From: Bacteroidales bacterium
Lineage (GTDB): Bacteria; Bacteroidota; Bacteroidia; Bacteroidales; VadinHA17
Length of the DNA: 40,753 nucleotides
Direction of reading: 5' to 3'
Assembly (NCBI GenBank): GCA_009877105.1
Contig: WXFD01000057.1
Span: 1-40,753 of the forward strand
Below the pieces are notes generated by a model that worked only from the letters and a program-made list of their open reading frames with translations, had not been told where the DNA came from and did no database searches. Each line of letters begins with the position of its first letter. The stretch's first letter is position 1. A program made the position numbers and the translations under genes. Below are positions 8,199 through 16,610 of the stretch, in pieces.

Positions 8199-9887
8199 AT
8201 GAAATTGCAGATTATTGTTGCAGGCCTTATTTTGACCAACATTTCCCTTTACTCCCAGGACAGGATCACGGGAAGGGATTTTGCAACACGATCCGAAGTC
8301 ATTGCCCAGAATGGCATGGCTGCCACCAGTCAGCCCCTGGCAACCCAGGTGGCCCTGGACATCCTTAAAAGAGGCGGAAATGCCATAGATGCTGCCATAG
8401 CGGCAAATGCCGTTCTGGGTGTTGTTGAGCCAACAGGATGCGGTATTGGAGGAGATCTTTTTGCGATTATCTGGAGTGCGGAGAAAGGCCGTTTGTATGG
8501 ACTGAATGCCAGCGGAAAATCACCCAGGAAACTCAGGCTGGAATATTTTCGCAACAATAATATTGAGAAAATCCCTTCCTATGGTCCGCTGCCGGTCTCG
8601 GTCCCCGGATGTGTCGACGGGTGGTTTGAAATGCATGAAATGTTTGGCCGGCTTCCGATGAAGGATATCTTACAACCTGCGATCAACTACGCCCGCAATG
8701 GGTTCCCAGTAAGCGAGCTCATTGCATATTATCTCGACAGTAACACCCGGCTCCTTAAAGACTATCCGAACATCAAGGAGACTTATATGCCGGGTGGCAA
8801 GTCTCCGGCCAAAGGGGAGATTTTCAGAAATCCCTTCCTGGCAAGCACTCTTGAAAAGATTGCAAAGGGAGGAAGAAATGAGTTTTACAGAGGCAGCATT
8901 GCAAAAACCATAGATGCTTTCATGAAGTCGCAGGGAGGATTCCTCAGCTATGATGACCTGAGCAGGCATCATTCCGAATGGGTTGAGCCGGTAAGTACTT
9001 CTTACAGGGGGTATGAAGTCTGGGAACTTCCGCCCAATGGTCAGGGAATTGCAGCCCTCCAGATACTCAATATCCTTGAAGGATTTGACATTGCTTCCAT
9101 GGGATTTGGCTCAAGTGAATATATTCATGTTTTCACCGAAGCCAAGAAGCTGGCGTTCGAAGACAGGGCAAGATATTATGCCGATCCGTTGTTCAGTGCA
9201 GTTCCGGTGTCGCGGCTCATATCGAAAAAATATGCCGCTGAGAGGAGGAAGCTTATTAATCCCGGGAAAGCTGGAAAGATTTTCGATCCGGGAAAACCGG
9301 AAGCAGGAAATACGGTTTACCTGACTGTTGCCGACAGATCAGGCAACATGGTTTCCCTTATACAAAGTAATTACAGGGGCATGGGTTCGGGAATGTGTCC
9401 GCCCGGTCTGGGTTTTGTGTTGCAGGACAGGGGCGAAATGTTCAGCCTTTCCGAAGGCCACGCAAACGTGTATGCACCCGGCAAGCGGCCATTTCACACC
9501 ATTATACCTGCCTTTATCACCAGGAAGGGCAGGCCGTGGGTAAGTTTCGGAGTGATGGGCGGAGACATGCAGCCGCAGGGTCATGCCCAGATAGTTGTCA
9601 ACCTGATTGATTTCAAAATGAATCTCCAGGAGGCCGGGGATGCTCCCAGGATCCATCATATTGGATCTTCCGAGCCCACCGGGGAGCAGATGACCGACGG
9701 GGGAATATTGCTTCTTGAAAACGGCTTTAGGTGGGAAGTAATTCAGAAGCTGCTTAAAATGGGCCATACCATCCAGTGGGATCTGGGCGGTTACGGAGGT
9801 TACCAGGCCATAATGCTGGATGAACGCAACAAAGTATGGTATGGTGCCTCGGAATCGAGAAAAGACGGGCAGGCTGCAGGATACTAA
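8199..9887 (+). CDS. ggt: Gamma-glutamyltransferase (exported)
   Basis: A 562-residue N-terminal nucleophile hydrolase that cleaves gamma-glutamyl bonds, for example in glutathione, and transfers or hydrolyses the glutamyl group. A signal peptide spans about residues 1-19. The family core RGGNAIDAAIAANAVLGVVE and GCGIGGDLFAI is intact. The processing site and nucleophile are probably T372 in GNTVYLTVAD, where the proenzyme would self-cleave. It lies 16 bp after the M20 gene. The run SNYRGMGSG replaces the more usual LN-T-FGSG region, as in divergent GGT-like members, so substrate preference is uncertain. Confidence 0.9.
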   Translation: MKLQIIVAGLILTNISLYSQDRITGRDFATRSEVIAQNGMAATSQPLATQVALDILKRGGNAIDAAIAANAVLGVVEPTGCGIGGDLFAIIWSAEKGRLYGLNASGKSPRKLRLEYFRNNNIEKIPSYGPLPVSVPGCVDGWFEMHEMFGRLPMKDILQPAINYARNGFPVSELIAYYLDSNTRLLKDYPNIKETYMPGGKSPAKGEIFRNPFLASTLEKIAKGGRNEFYRGSIAKTIDAFMKSQGGFLSYDDLSRHHSEWVEPVSTSYRGYEVWELPPNGQGIAALQILNILEGFDIASMGFGSSEYIHVFTEAKKLAFEDRARYYADPLFSAVPVSRLISKKYAAERRKLINPGKAGKIFDPGKPEAGNTVYLTVADRSGNMVSLIQSNYRGMGSGMCPPGLGFVLQDRGEMFSLSEGHANVYAPGKRPFHTIIPAFITRKGRPWVSFGVMGGDMQPQGHAQIVVNLIDFKMNLQEAGDAPRIHHIGSSEPTGEQMTDGGILLLENGFRWEVIQKLLKMGHTIQWDLGGYGGYQAIMLDERNKVWYGASESRKDGQAAGY

Positions 9888-9938
9888 TGACGATTGCCCA
9901 TATCCGGCTCGGCACTGCCCGCAATGATTATCCCAAAA

Positions 9939-11432
9939 TTAGCTTATGTTAAGCTGCAATTCCGGTTTTGATTCTTTTATTTCCAGTACCAGGGTGTTAC
10001 CGCCTTTTTCAAGATTTATGTCGTGGGGTTTGTTAGTCTTCCATGATCCTCCTGTAAAGTCAGGAACATCAATTGATTGTGAGCGGTTTGCGACGGACCA
10101 TTCACTCAGGGGAGCTATTGCACTCCAGAGAGCACCGTCATAAACATCCTGATCGAGCGGCAACCCGTTCCTCAGGCAGTCAATGAGCCTCCAGTCCATA
10201 ATAAAGTCCATTCCGCCATGGCCACCAACCTTTTTTGCCAGCTCTCCCACCCTTTTAACAATTTCGGGTGTAAACTTGTCGATTACATCTTCCATCTCCT
10301 TTTCACTGATCCATTCATGGCCCAGGGCAATCCTTTCCGGTTCGGGATATTTTATGGCGGCCCCGGAGGTGCCGCTGATCACGTGGAGGCGGGAATATGG
10401 GCGCACAGATGATATGTCGTGCTGAATCATGATTGTCCTGCCAAGGCTTGTTTTTACAAGTGAAGTATTCATATTTCCCCTGTACGGCCTGCCAACGAAT
10501 GGTTTGTAGAAATCATCGGCGGCTGCAAGCCCGGATGCATACTTTCCAAGGGTGAAATCGTTTGTGGACATTGATGTAAGATAATCCATCTTGTCACCCC
10601 GGTTAATATTCATAACCTGACATACAGGTCCCAGTCCGTGGGTGGGATAAAGATTGCCGGTCCTTTCAGCATTTTCTTTAAGCCTCCACATGTCGGTGTA
10701 GGCATTATCCGACTGTCTTGAATCGTCGGGCTTTCTGAAGATCATATCAACCAGGTTGTGAATGTAGGCGCCTTCACCGTGAACAATATCGCCAAACATT
10801 CCCTGTCTGGCCATGTTTAAGGTAAGCAACTCAAAAAAGTCGTAGCAGCAGTTCTCGAGCATCATGCAATGCTTCCTGGTCTTCTCTGAAGTTTCAACGA
10901 GCTGCCAGCATTCATCAATGGTGCGTGCAATCGGGACTTCGCATGCCACATGCTTTCCGTTTTCCATGGCGTATACTGCGACTGGTGTATGCATCACCCA
11001 GGGGGTGCACTGATAGATCAGATCAATGTCGGGCATTTCTGCAAGCTTTTTCCAGCTGTCCTCCGTTCCGAAAAATTCCTCAGCGACGGGGCGTCCCACA
11101 CTCTGAAGATATTTCTGCGATGCTTTCACAGCTGCCTCTCTTTTGTCGCATAATGCCCTGATCTCAACGCCTTCTATGTATGAAAGCCTTTGTACTGCAC
11201 CACTGCCCCTGTCGCCCAGACCGATAAACCCTACCCTTACTACCGGCAGCGGCGGGGCAGCATATCCCGACATATTGAATTTCTGAGTATGGGGCTTCTT
11301 TACTGCTTCAATGATCCCGGCCAGATTCGATTCTTCTTTCGCGGGTACACAACCCTGGAGAAAACTGCCGACAAAAGCACCTGCTCCGGCAAGTGTTGAA
11401 TTTCTCAGGAAATCACGGCGATTGCTTTTCAT
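9939..11432 (-). CDS. Tat-exported Gfo/Idh/MocA protein, GH109-like
   Basis: A 497-residue protein with a twin-arginine leader (NRRDFLRNSTLAGAGAF) and a cysteine at residue 28 (LQGC) that could make it a lipoprotein. The Rossmann NAD motif GFIGLGDRGSG occupies residues 68-78, followed by TPWVMHTPVAVYAM and GKHVACEVP. The segment NCCYDFFELLTLNMA and HGEGAYIHNL match family GH109, NAD-dependent alpha-N-acetylgalactosaminidases that use a transient oxidation mechanism. The substrate is not proven from sequence and some GH109-like proteins may act on other glycans. The gene is convergent with ggt (51 bp gap). Confidence 0.88.
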   Translation of the reverse strand: MKSNRRDFLRNSTLAGAGAFVGSFLQGCVPAKEESNLAGIIEAVKKPHTQKFNMSGYAAPPLPVVRVGFIGLGDRGSGAVQRLSYIEGVEIRALCDKREAAVKASQKYLQSVGRPVAEEFFGTEDSWKKLAEMPDIDLIYQCTPWVMHTPVAVYAMENGKHVACEVPIARTIDECWQLVETSEKTRKHCMMLENCCYDFFELLTLNMARQGMFGDIVHGEGAYIHNLVDMIFRKPDDSRQSDNAYTDMWRLKENAERTGNLYPTHGLGPVCQVMNINRGDKMDYLTSMSTNDFTLGKYASGLAAADDFYKPFVGRPYRGNMNTSLVKTSLGRTIMIQHDISSVRPYSRLHVISGTSGAAIKYPEPERIALGHEWISEKEMEDVIDKFTPEIVKRVGELAKKVGGHGGMDFIMDWRLIDCLRNGLPLDQDVYDGALWSAIAPLSEWSVANRSQSIDVPDFTGGSWKTNKPHDINLEKGGNTLVLEIKESKPELQLNIS

Positions 11433-11748
11433 GATATAACTGTATTCAGTTTAAATAATGGATTTATTTCCCGAATTTACATTTTTTTTCAATGCAGGCA
11501 GGAAATTTATTCTTTTCATGCATAATCCGGTACAGACTCCAGATAAAGTCAACCAGGCAGAAAAGCAATTATCGGAAAGGGAAAAGCAATCCGGCAATTA
11601 AGGGGAAATTTCCATGACTGCTGATAAACCAGCAGTCCTGAAGATTGCCGTTCAATCGCAGAAACCGGCAGCAAGAACCCGCCTGATCCGCAAAAACCGG
11701 GGGAAATGCCAGAGCGGAGCTGAAGTCCTATCAGTAACTCTGCGCAGA
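11433..11748. other. Intergenic region with one perfect hairpin
   Basis: 316 bp without a gene, lying between the 3' end of the thioredoxin gene and the 5' end of the GH109-like gene. It holds a perfect 8-bp hairpin (GACTGCTG at 11616-11623, CAGCAGTC at 11630-11637, 6-nt loop) and a palindrome GGAAATTTCC just to its left. No T-run follows the stem on either strand, so it is not a clear terminator. The 9-base motif AAAAGCAAT occurs twice nearby. I recognise no promoter for the GH109-like gene. Confidence 0.5.
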
Positions 11749-12075
11749 TTAATTAACCTTCTGATCAGCAGGGACAGGACAATTATTGTTAATAACATTT
11801 TCAAGGAAATTTGCTGTAACTACTCCCGAACCGGACCAGAGAATTCTGTTTTCAGAAAACAGCATGAGTGTCGGAACATTGCTGATCCTATACTTCATGG
11901 CAAGTTCCCTGTTTCTGTCAACGTCGATCTTTATTATTCGTATCCGGTCTTTCATTTTTTGCTTTAGCTGTTCCAGAACAGGCTTCATCATTTTGCACGG
12001 GCCGCACCATTCAGCTGAAAAATCAACCAGAACCGGGGTTCTTCCTTCAATTATTGCCTGGAAACTCTCATTCAT
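11749..12075 (-). CDS. trxA: Thioredoxin
   Basis: A 108-residue cytoplasmic thioredoxin with the active site W23-C24-G25-P26-C27-K28 and the cis-proline P68 in NVPTLML. The short C-terminus ends in NNNCPVPADQKVN, a slightly longer and Cys-containing tail than in classical thioredoxin 1. Its start codon overlaps the end of the upstream small membrane protein gene by 8 bp, so the two are translationally coupled. It is therefore expected to share the promoter with the CRP-type operator near 12340. The gene may be a paralogue dedicated to this operon rather than the main housekeeping thioredoxin. Confidence 0.93.
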   Translation of the reverse strand: MNESFQAIIEGRTPVLVDFSAEWCGPCKMMKPVLEQLKQKMKDRIRIIKIDVDRNRELAMKYRISNVPTLMLFSENRILWSGSGVVTANFLENVINNNCPVPADQKVN

Positions 12076-12292
12076 TCTTCCCTGCTTTTTTAAATTTCAG
12101 AAAAAGATCATTGAGCAGGCTTCCGCCAATCCAGCCCACCGCCATGCCGTAAAGAGTACTCATATACCACACCGATTTTATCATGCAGGTGCCCGAAAGG
12201 CATCCGACATATCTCCAGTAAAGAAATCCTCCTGCGGCGCCCGCTGCTGTGAATATTATAACAAATAGATTTTTTCTAATGAAATCTGTCAT
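12068..12292 (-). CDS. Small membrane protein, DUF6132-like
   Basis: A 74-residue protein with two predicted membrane segments (about residues 8-26 and 44-62) and a glycine-rich first helix (FTAAGAAGGFLYWRYVGC). A C-x4-C arrangement (GCLSGTC) lies between them, and short YGMAVGWIGG repeats the helix pattern. This matches the small DUF6132 family as I remember it, which has no known function. The loop cysteines and the coupled thioredoxin suggest a thiol-redox link; that is inference. ATG 12292 is preferred over an in-frame TTG at 12310, which lies at or upstream of the likely transcript start. Confidence 0.75.
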   Translation of the reverse strand: MTDFIRKNLFVIIFTAAGAAGGFLYWRYVGCLSGTCMIKSVWYMSTLYGMAVGWIGGSLLNDLFLKFKKAGKNE

Positions 12293-12307
12293 TTCCGGAA
12301 TTTTTTG

Positions 12308-12315
12308 CAAATTTG
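12308..12315 (-). promoter_or_regulatory. Possible -7 element for the small membrane protein-trxA operon
   Basis: On the minus strand this reads CAAATTTG, one base off the Bacteroidota -7 consensus TAnnTTTG. It would place the transcript start near 12303, about 11 nt before ATG 12292. There is no TTTG at the expected -33 position; instead the CRP-type palindrome sits there, which fits an activator-dependent promoter. Confidence 0.4.
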
Positions 12316-12337
12316 GGTGTCTGCAAGTTACCCGTCA

Positions 12338-12351
12338 GTGACTTAAGTCAC
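12338..12351. promoter_or_regulatory. CRP/FNR-type operator palindrome
   Basis: A perfect 14-bp palindrome, GTGACTTAAGTCAC, with the CRP core GTGA-N6-TCAC; adding the flanking bases it matches 9 of 10 positions of TGTGA-N6-TCACA. It overlaps the stop codon of the Crp/Fnr gene and lies upstream of the small membrane protein-trxA operon. Its centre is about 41 bp from the inferred transcript start, the classical position for a class II activator. The adjacent regulator is the natural candidate to bind it. Confidence 0.6.
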
Positions 12352-13004
12352 AAAGAAGTATCTTTTTTCACAAGGAGGGAATAATCAATAAAATGACGTT
12401 CAGTTATTACCAGATTGTTTCTTTCAAGGTTCCTGAGAAGCCGCGTGATCACTTCCCTTGAGGTATTAAGCTGCAGGGCAATATCCTGGTGGGTTCCGGT
12501 GAAGACGGTTTTTCCCGTCGACCTGAATCGTTCCCGGAAAAACCGGATCAGTCTTTCATCAAGTTTCATGAACGCAATCGCATCAATTATCTCAATAAGC
12601 TCATCAAATCTCTTCCTGTAGGAATACATCATAAATTCCTTCCATGATCTGTAATCTGACATCCATTTCTCAATATATTCAACAGGTACGGTCAGAATAA
12701 CCGAATCTTCCTCGGCGGTCATTCGGATATTGCTTTTCTGCGGGCCCATACAGCAAGTCAGGGCCATTGCACATATTTCTCCCTGGTTCAGGTAATAGAG
12801 GAGAAGTTCATTGCCGTCGTCGGAAAGCCTTACAACGCTGAGGCAGCCTGCAAGCACCATCGGAAATGATTTAATGTAATCACCTTCTCCCAGTATACTC
12901 ATTCCGGCGGCAAGATCACGAATCTCAGATACATTGGATATTTCTTCCGTCAGCCCCTTTTCGAGGAATGGGAATGTTTTTTTTATCACTGATGATTTAT
13001 TCAT
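12348..13004 (-). CDS. Crp/Fnr-family transcriptional regulator
   Basis: A 218-residue regulator. Residues 1-120 form the cyclic-nucleotide-binding-like beta-roll and residues about 145-215 the winged helix, with recognition region LQLNTSREVITRLLRNLER. The effector pocket lacks an obvious cAMP phosphate-binding RxS motif, and a cysteine pair in MALTCCMGPQ sits where an effector or redox sensor could act. This CC-containing form recurs in Bacteroidota regulators. It precedes, on the same strand, the coupled small membrane protein-trxA genes, with the operator palindrome in between. A role in thiol or sulfur/redox control is inferred from context only. Confidence 0.88.
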   Translation of the reverse strand: MNKSSVIKKTFPFLEKGLTEEISNVSEIRDLAAGMSILGEGDYIKSFPMVLAGCLSVVRLSDDGNELLLYYLNQGEICAMALTCCMGPQKSNIRMTAEEDSVILTVPVEYIEKWMSDYRSWKEFMMYSYRKRFDELIEIIDAIAFMKLDERLIRFFRERFRSTGKTVFTGTHQDIALQLNTSREVITRLLRNLERNNLVITERHFIDYSLLVKKDTSL

Positions 13005-13064
13005 GTAAGCTGTTGTAATTATATTATTGTAATTGGCATTTCAAATAAAAGTAAATTATGCCTG

Positions 13065-13095
13065 TTTGTCAACATAACATGTTTTTATAATTTTG
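13065..13095 (+). promoter_or_regulatory. Consensus Bacteroidota promoter of murB
   Basis: TTTG at 13065-13068, a 19-bp spacer and TAATTTTG at 13088-13095 match the Bacteroidota -33/-7 promoter exactly. The transcript would start near 13100. The unusually good ribosome site GAAGGAGG lies at 13098-13104, ahead of ATG 13115, and supports that start. Confidence 0.7.
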
Positions 13096-13114
13096 AGAAG
13101 GAGGCAAACCGGAG

Positions 13115-14122
13115 ATGATATACGAAAACATATCTCTGAAAAAATACAATACTTTTGGCCTGAATGTAAAAGCGGACCGGCTTATCCCTTTCAAACATGA
13201 AGAGAATGTTATATCATTTCTCCGTCAGCAGGGAGGATCAGAACAGAGTCTTTTCGTGATCGGCCAGGGCAGCAATCTATTATTTACCGGTGATTTTCAC
13301 GGAACCCTGATTCATCCGGAAATGGAAGGTATTACACTGGAAGGAAGGAAAGATGATGTTGTAATTATATCTTCAGGAGCAGGTGTATTGTGGGACAAAC
13401 TGGTTGAATCGACAATAAATAACGGATTCGGGGGGCTGGAAAATCTTTCGCTGATCCCCGGCAGTGTGGGAGCTGCCCCGGTACAAAACATTGGTGCCTA
13501 TGGTGTGGAAGTCAGGAATACCATCGAGCGGGTGAGGGCAGTAAGTCTGGAAAACGGATCTGTCAGGGAATTTACAAACGATGAATGTCAGTTTGGATAC
13601 AGAAGCAGTATTTTCAAGGGAGAGCTCAAAGGCAAATATCTCATTACCAAAGTATACTTCAGGCTTTCCACCAGGCCAAAGCTCAGTCTGGAATACGGAT
13701 CTCTGAGGGAAGAGGTCAGTAAACTCGGATCTGTTTCGCTGAAGAATGTCAGGGAAATTGTAATAAACACCCGAAAATCTAAACTTCCCGATCCCGCGAT
13801 TCTGGGCAATGCAGGCAGTTTTTTCAAGAATCCGGCAGTAAGTGAGTCATTAGCTGAGGAATTAAAAAAGAAGGATCCCCAGCTGCCTGTTTTTAATAAT
13901 GATTCGGGTGAAGTCAAAATACCGGCAGGGCGGCTGATTGAATTATGCGGATGGAAAGGCAGGCGTATCGGAGACGCAGGTGTTCATGACAGGCAGGCAC
14001 TCGTCCTTGTGAATTTTGGCAGAGCGACCGGAAAAGAAATATTCGATCTCTCAGAAAAGATAAAGGAATCTGTTTTTGAGAAATTCGGGATCATGCTTGA
14101 AAGTGAGGTTGAGATATTATAA
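13115..14122 (+). CDS. murB: UDP-N-acetylenolpyruvoylglucosamine reductase MurB
   Basis: A 335-residue FAD enzyme that reduces UDP-GlcNAc-enolpyruvate to UDP-MurNAc in the cytoplasmic stage of peptidoglycan synthesis. It starts with the family N-terminus SLKKYNTFGL; the FAD loop is LIPGSVGAAPVQNIGAYG (residues 113-130), the substrate loop FGYRSSIFK (160-168), and the proton donor is S235 in GNAGSFFKNP. The tyrosine-containing loop and C-terminal GIMLESEV make it type I, as in E. coli. It is transcribed alone, with its own consensus promoter and a strong Shine-Dalgarno site, and ends 1 bp before the convergent mltG. Confidence 0.95.
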   Translation: MIYENISLKKYNTFGLNVKADRLIPFKHEENVISFLRQQGGSEQSLFVIGQGSNLLFTGDFHGTLIHPEMEGITLEGRKDDVVIISSGAGVLWDKLVESTINNGFGGLENLSLIPGSVGAAPVQNIGAYGVEVRNTIERVRAVSLENGSVREFTNDECQFGYRSSIFKGELKGKYLITKVYFRLSTRPKLSLEYGSLREEVSKLGSVSLKNVREIVINTRKSKLPDPAILGNAGSFFKNPAVSESLAEELKKKDPQLPVFNNDSGEVKIPAGRLIELCGWKGRRIGDAGVHDRQALVLVNFGRATGKEIFDLSEKIKESVFEKFGIMLESEVEIL

Positions 14123-14123
14123 A

Positions 14124-15152
14124 CTATCTGAAGATCTTTCTTCTGTTCAGCTCTTTCCGGTACATGGCTGCATATCTGTTATGCTCGGAAAGCGTTCTGG
14201 AAAAAACATGATATCCTGAGAAATCAGACCTGGCAACAAAATACAGGTAATCGTGGTTATCCGCATTCAGAACCGCTTCAATGCCGTCTTTGGCAGGGCA
14301 TGATATCGGACCCGGCGGAAGTCCTTTATACTTATATGTATTATAGGGTGAATTGATTGAAAGATGCCTGCGAAGTATTCTCGACATTTTAGGATCGTTT
14401 ATCACGAATTTGATCGTCGGATCCGCCTGAAGCGGTATTCCGCGTTTAAGCCTGTTAAGATATACTCCTGCAATCACAGGTTTTTCATCCGGCATTGATG
14501 TTTCCTGATCAACTATTGAAGCAAGTACCGACACTTCAAGCGGGGTTAGTTTTTTTTCATCTGCCTTTCTGATCCTTTCTGCATTCCAGAACTTTTTGTA
14601 TTCCCTCAGCATTCGGCTGTAGAATTCACCGGGGCCGGTATTCCAGAAAAACTCATAAGTATCGGGCAGAAAGACTGAAATAATGTTTTCCCGGACAAAT
14701 CCATCCGACCTGTAATTTTCAGTGTCGGATAAAAAGGTAACAATCCGGGCTGAGTCAGCTTCAATTTTCCCGCCAACCCTTCCAGCCAGGTCGTAAATCG
14801 TTTTGATATTGCTGAAAGTAACCAGTACCGGTGTCTGTTTCCCCGACCTCAGGTTATTGATCAGCTCATTGCAGCTCATTCCCTTTTCGATGACATAGCG
14901 TCCGGGCTTAATATGAGAGCGGTAATTCTTCTTTTCTGCAACCCATTGAAGAACTTTCAGATTATCAATTCTCAGATTTGTTTTTAATGAATCCATCACC
15001 TGTTCGAATGTGCTTTCTTCAGGCAGGTAAATGACCTGGCTTCCGGAACCGGCCGGGCGTATTGTTACTCCGAAAACAAGGTAGCAAAATAATCCTGACA
15101 GTATCACTGCAGGCAAAATTGCTGCAAGAATATAAATCCGCATATGCCTCAT
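14124..15152 (-). CDS. mltG: Endolytic murein transglycosylase MltG
   Basis: A 342-residue inner-membrane protein with one N-terminal membrane segment (about residues 5-27) and a periplasmic YceG/MltG domain. The catalytic glutamate is E217 in ASIVDQETSM, and the substrate segment LNRLKRGIPLQADPTIKF is conserved. MltG cleaves nascent glycan strands and is thought to terminate their extension. A minus-strand TAATTTTG element at 15167-15174 is a likely -7 box. The gene is convergent with murB, so both wall-related genes meet tail to tail. Confidence 0.93.
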   Translation of the reverse strand: MRHMRIYILAAILPAVILSGLFCYLVFGVTIRPAGSGSQVIYLPEESTFEQVMDSLKTNLRIDNLKVLQWVAEKKNYRSHIKPGRYVIEKGMSCNELINNLRSGKQTPVLVTFSNIKTIYDLAGRVGGKIEADSARIVTFLSDTENYRSDGFVRENIISVFLPDTYEFFWNTGPGEFYSRMLREYKKFWNAERIRKADEKKLTPLEVSVLASIVDQETSMPDEKPVIAGVYLNRLKRGIPLQADPTIKFVINDPKMSRILRRHLSINSPYNTYKYKGLPPGPISCPAKDGIEAVLNADNHDYLYFVARSDFSGYHVFSRTLSEHNRYAAMYRKELNRRKIFR

Positions 15153-15271
15153 TCGTCTGACGGGCTCAAAATTATCAATTATCCCAAAGCCACGACCTAA
15201 TTAACTGTCAATTGCTTCAAAGATTATTCTATTTTTACAAATCACAATCCTAACATAATTATTAAGATCTG

Positions 15272-15640
15272 ATGACAACAACTTCACTTCTGCTCCTCCT
15301 GGCAATCGGTTTATTAACGGGAACCCTGGCGGGTATGCTCGGCATCGGCGGTGCTATAGTAATGATACCGGCCCTGGTATTCCTTATGGGCTTCAGTCAG
15401 CACAGTGCCCAGGGCACCAGCCTTGCAGTAATGCTTCCTCCGATAGGCATCCTGGCTGCTTATAATTATTATAAAGCAGGGCATGTCAATCTGAAATTCG
15501 CCCTTATCCTTGCGGCTGCATTTATAATTGGATCCTATTTCGGCTCTAAAATAGCCTTAAATGTGCCACAGCAGATACTTAAAAAAATATTTGGCGTCCT
15601 TCTGCTTATAGTTGCTGTCAGGATGCTTTTCGTCAAATAA
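15272..15640 (+). CDS. Half-size TSUP (TauE/SafE) family membrane protein
   Basis: A 122-residue protein with about four membrane segments, matching one half of the usual 240-270-residue TauE/SafE exporters. The first helix carries the family glycine motif TGTLAGMLGIGGAIVMIPAL, and a second AYNYYKAGHVNLK loop matches the half-repeat. Similar single-half proteins are common in Bacteroidota and probably act as dimers, exporting sulfite, sulfonates or other organic anions; the substrate is not predictable. It is divergent from mltG and convergent with the barrel gene. The 19-bp gap to that gene is a GC-rich near-palindrome. Confidence 0.85.
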   Translation: MTTTSLLLLLAIGLLTGTLAGMLGIGGAIVMIPALVFLMGFSQHSAQGTSLAVMLPPIGILAAYNYYKAGHVNLKFALILAAAFIIGSYFGSKIALNVPQQILKKIFGVLLLIVAVRMLFVK

Positions 15641-15659
15641 GGTCCGGGCCCGGGCCGGA

Positions 15660-16280
15660 TCAGAATATAAATCCGATGCTTAAATGAAAGGCATTCGGCC
15701 TGTCGTCGAGTTTGAATTTATCCCCGGTGGATTTTTGTATCTGGGTCTGGTATTTATGAAGGCTGCCCTCATAACGCAGGTCCACAGTGATCTTTTTAAT
15801 TATGTCAAATCCCAGTCCGGCCTGGTAGCCGAAAGTGAAATTTTTAATCATGGTCTTATAATCAGGGTCATTGATCAGATCTTTCGGCGAGTTGATCAGA
15901 AGCCGTGCTGAAGGGCCGGCATTGATCCTGACCGGACCAGCCTTGAAACCAAGCATTACAGGCAGATCAAGCTGATTGAACTGCTGTTTGACAATAGTGG
16001 CAGGGTTCTCAAGGTCTTCAATCCGGTATTCGTTAGTTCGTGAAGTAAAAAGGAGCTCGGGTTGAACATAAACTCCCATCATGCCAAGCCTCAGGAAAAT
16101 GCCTGCATGATATCCAAAGTTTGCACCTTTAATGGCATTGATTGTAGTATCAGTATTTAGTTTAAGGTCATCCATTTTCAGGCTTGTTGTACTCAAGCCT
16201 CCTTTAACCCCGAAACCGACCTGTGAATAAACAGGCGCCGACATCACCATAACCAGTAAAATCAAACATAATTTTTTCAT
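15660..16280 (-). CDS. PorT-like outer-membrane beta-barrel protein
   Basis: A 206-residue secreted protein: signal peptide of about 19 residues (ending VYSQ), then GFGVKGGLSTTSL and alternating hydrophobic strands expected for an eight-stranded barrel, ending in the aromatic FHLSIGFIF. It belongs to the outer-membrane beta-barrel/PorT-like group widespread in Bacteroidota. A role in type IX secretion cannot be claimed because this family is large and mostly uncharacterised. It stands alone between the TSUP gene and a 415-bp intergenic region. Confidence 0.82.
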   Translation of the reverse strand: MKKLCLILLVMVMSAPVYSQVGFGVKGGLSTTSLKMDDLKLNTDTTINAIKGANFGYHAGIFLRLGMMGVYVQPELLFTSRTNEYRIEDLENPATIVKQQFNQLDLPVMLGFKAGPVRINAGPSARLLINSPKDLINDPDYKTMIKNFTFGYQAGLGFDIIKKITVDLRYEGSLHKYQTQIQKSTGDKFKLDDRPNAFHLSIGFIF

Positions 16281-16610
16281 TTTTCCATGTATTAGTTAAA
16301 CATCTTAAAACCTGTCGCATGACCTGCTTAAGGATTCAAGTTGAATGTAAAACGGAAAAACTGGAGAAAAAGTTTCAGACCGGCATTTTTTCAGTTTGTT
16401 TAACTATGCCCTTTCATCTCTCAAAAACTGTACTTTAACGTCAGATCTTCCATGGACTTTTACCGGAGAACGGTCTGCGCACCGCATCACAAAAACAGTT
16501 AAAAATAGTTAAGAAACAGCTTCTTCATCATTTTATATACAGAATTTACATATCTTGTTACTGACATTTTTTGCATCTACTTTTAGTTGATTTGTTTTGG
16601 TGGAAACTTT
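16281..16610. other. Intergenic region upstream of the orphan terminator
   Basis: No credible coding frame. It should hold the promoter of the minus-strand barrel gene at its left end, although I see no TAnnTTTG there. Near the right end, TATCTTGT (16551) and TACTTTTA (16578) each resemble a -7 box with one deviation and could drive a short plus-strand transcript into the terminator at 16611. Confidence 0.5.

Noticed and set aside
11616..11637. Perfect 8-bp hairpin as the thioredoxin operon terminator
   Set aside because: It lies about 110 bp beyond the stop codon and lacks a T-run, so I list it only as part of the intergenic region.
11614..11967. 117-codon plus-strand frame opposite the thioredoxin gene
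   Set aside because: It overlaps the thioredoxin coding sequence on the other strand and has no protein-like features of its own.
15641..15659. GC-rich palindrome as a bidirectional terminator
   Set aside because: It can form a short stem, but no T-run follows on either strand and the overlapping palindromes make the fold ambiguous.
15660..16280. Barrel protein as a type IX secretion component
   Set aside because: Only generic outer-membrane barrel features are visible, and no other type IX secretion gene is in the window.
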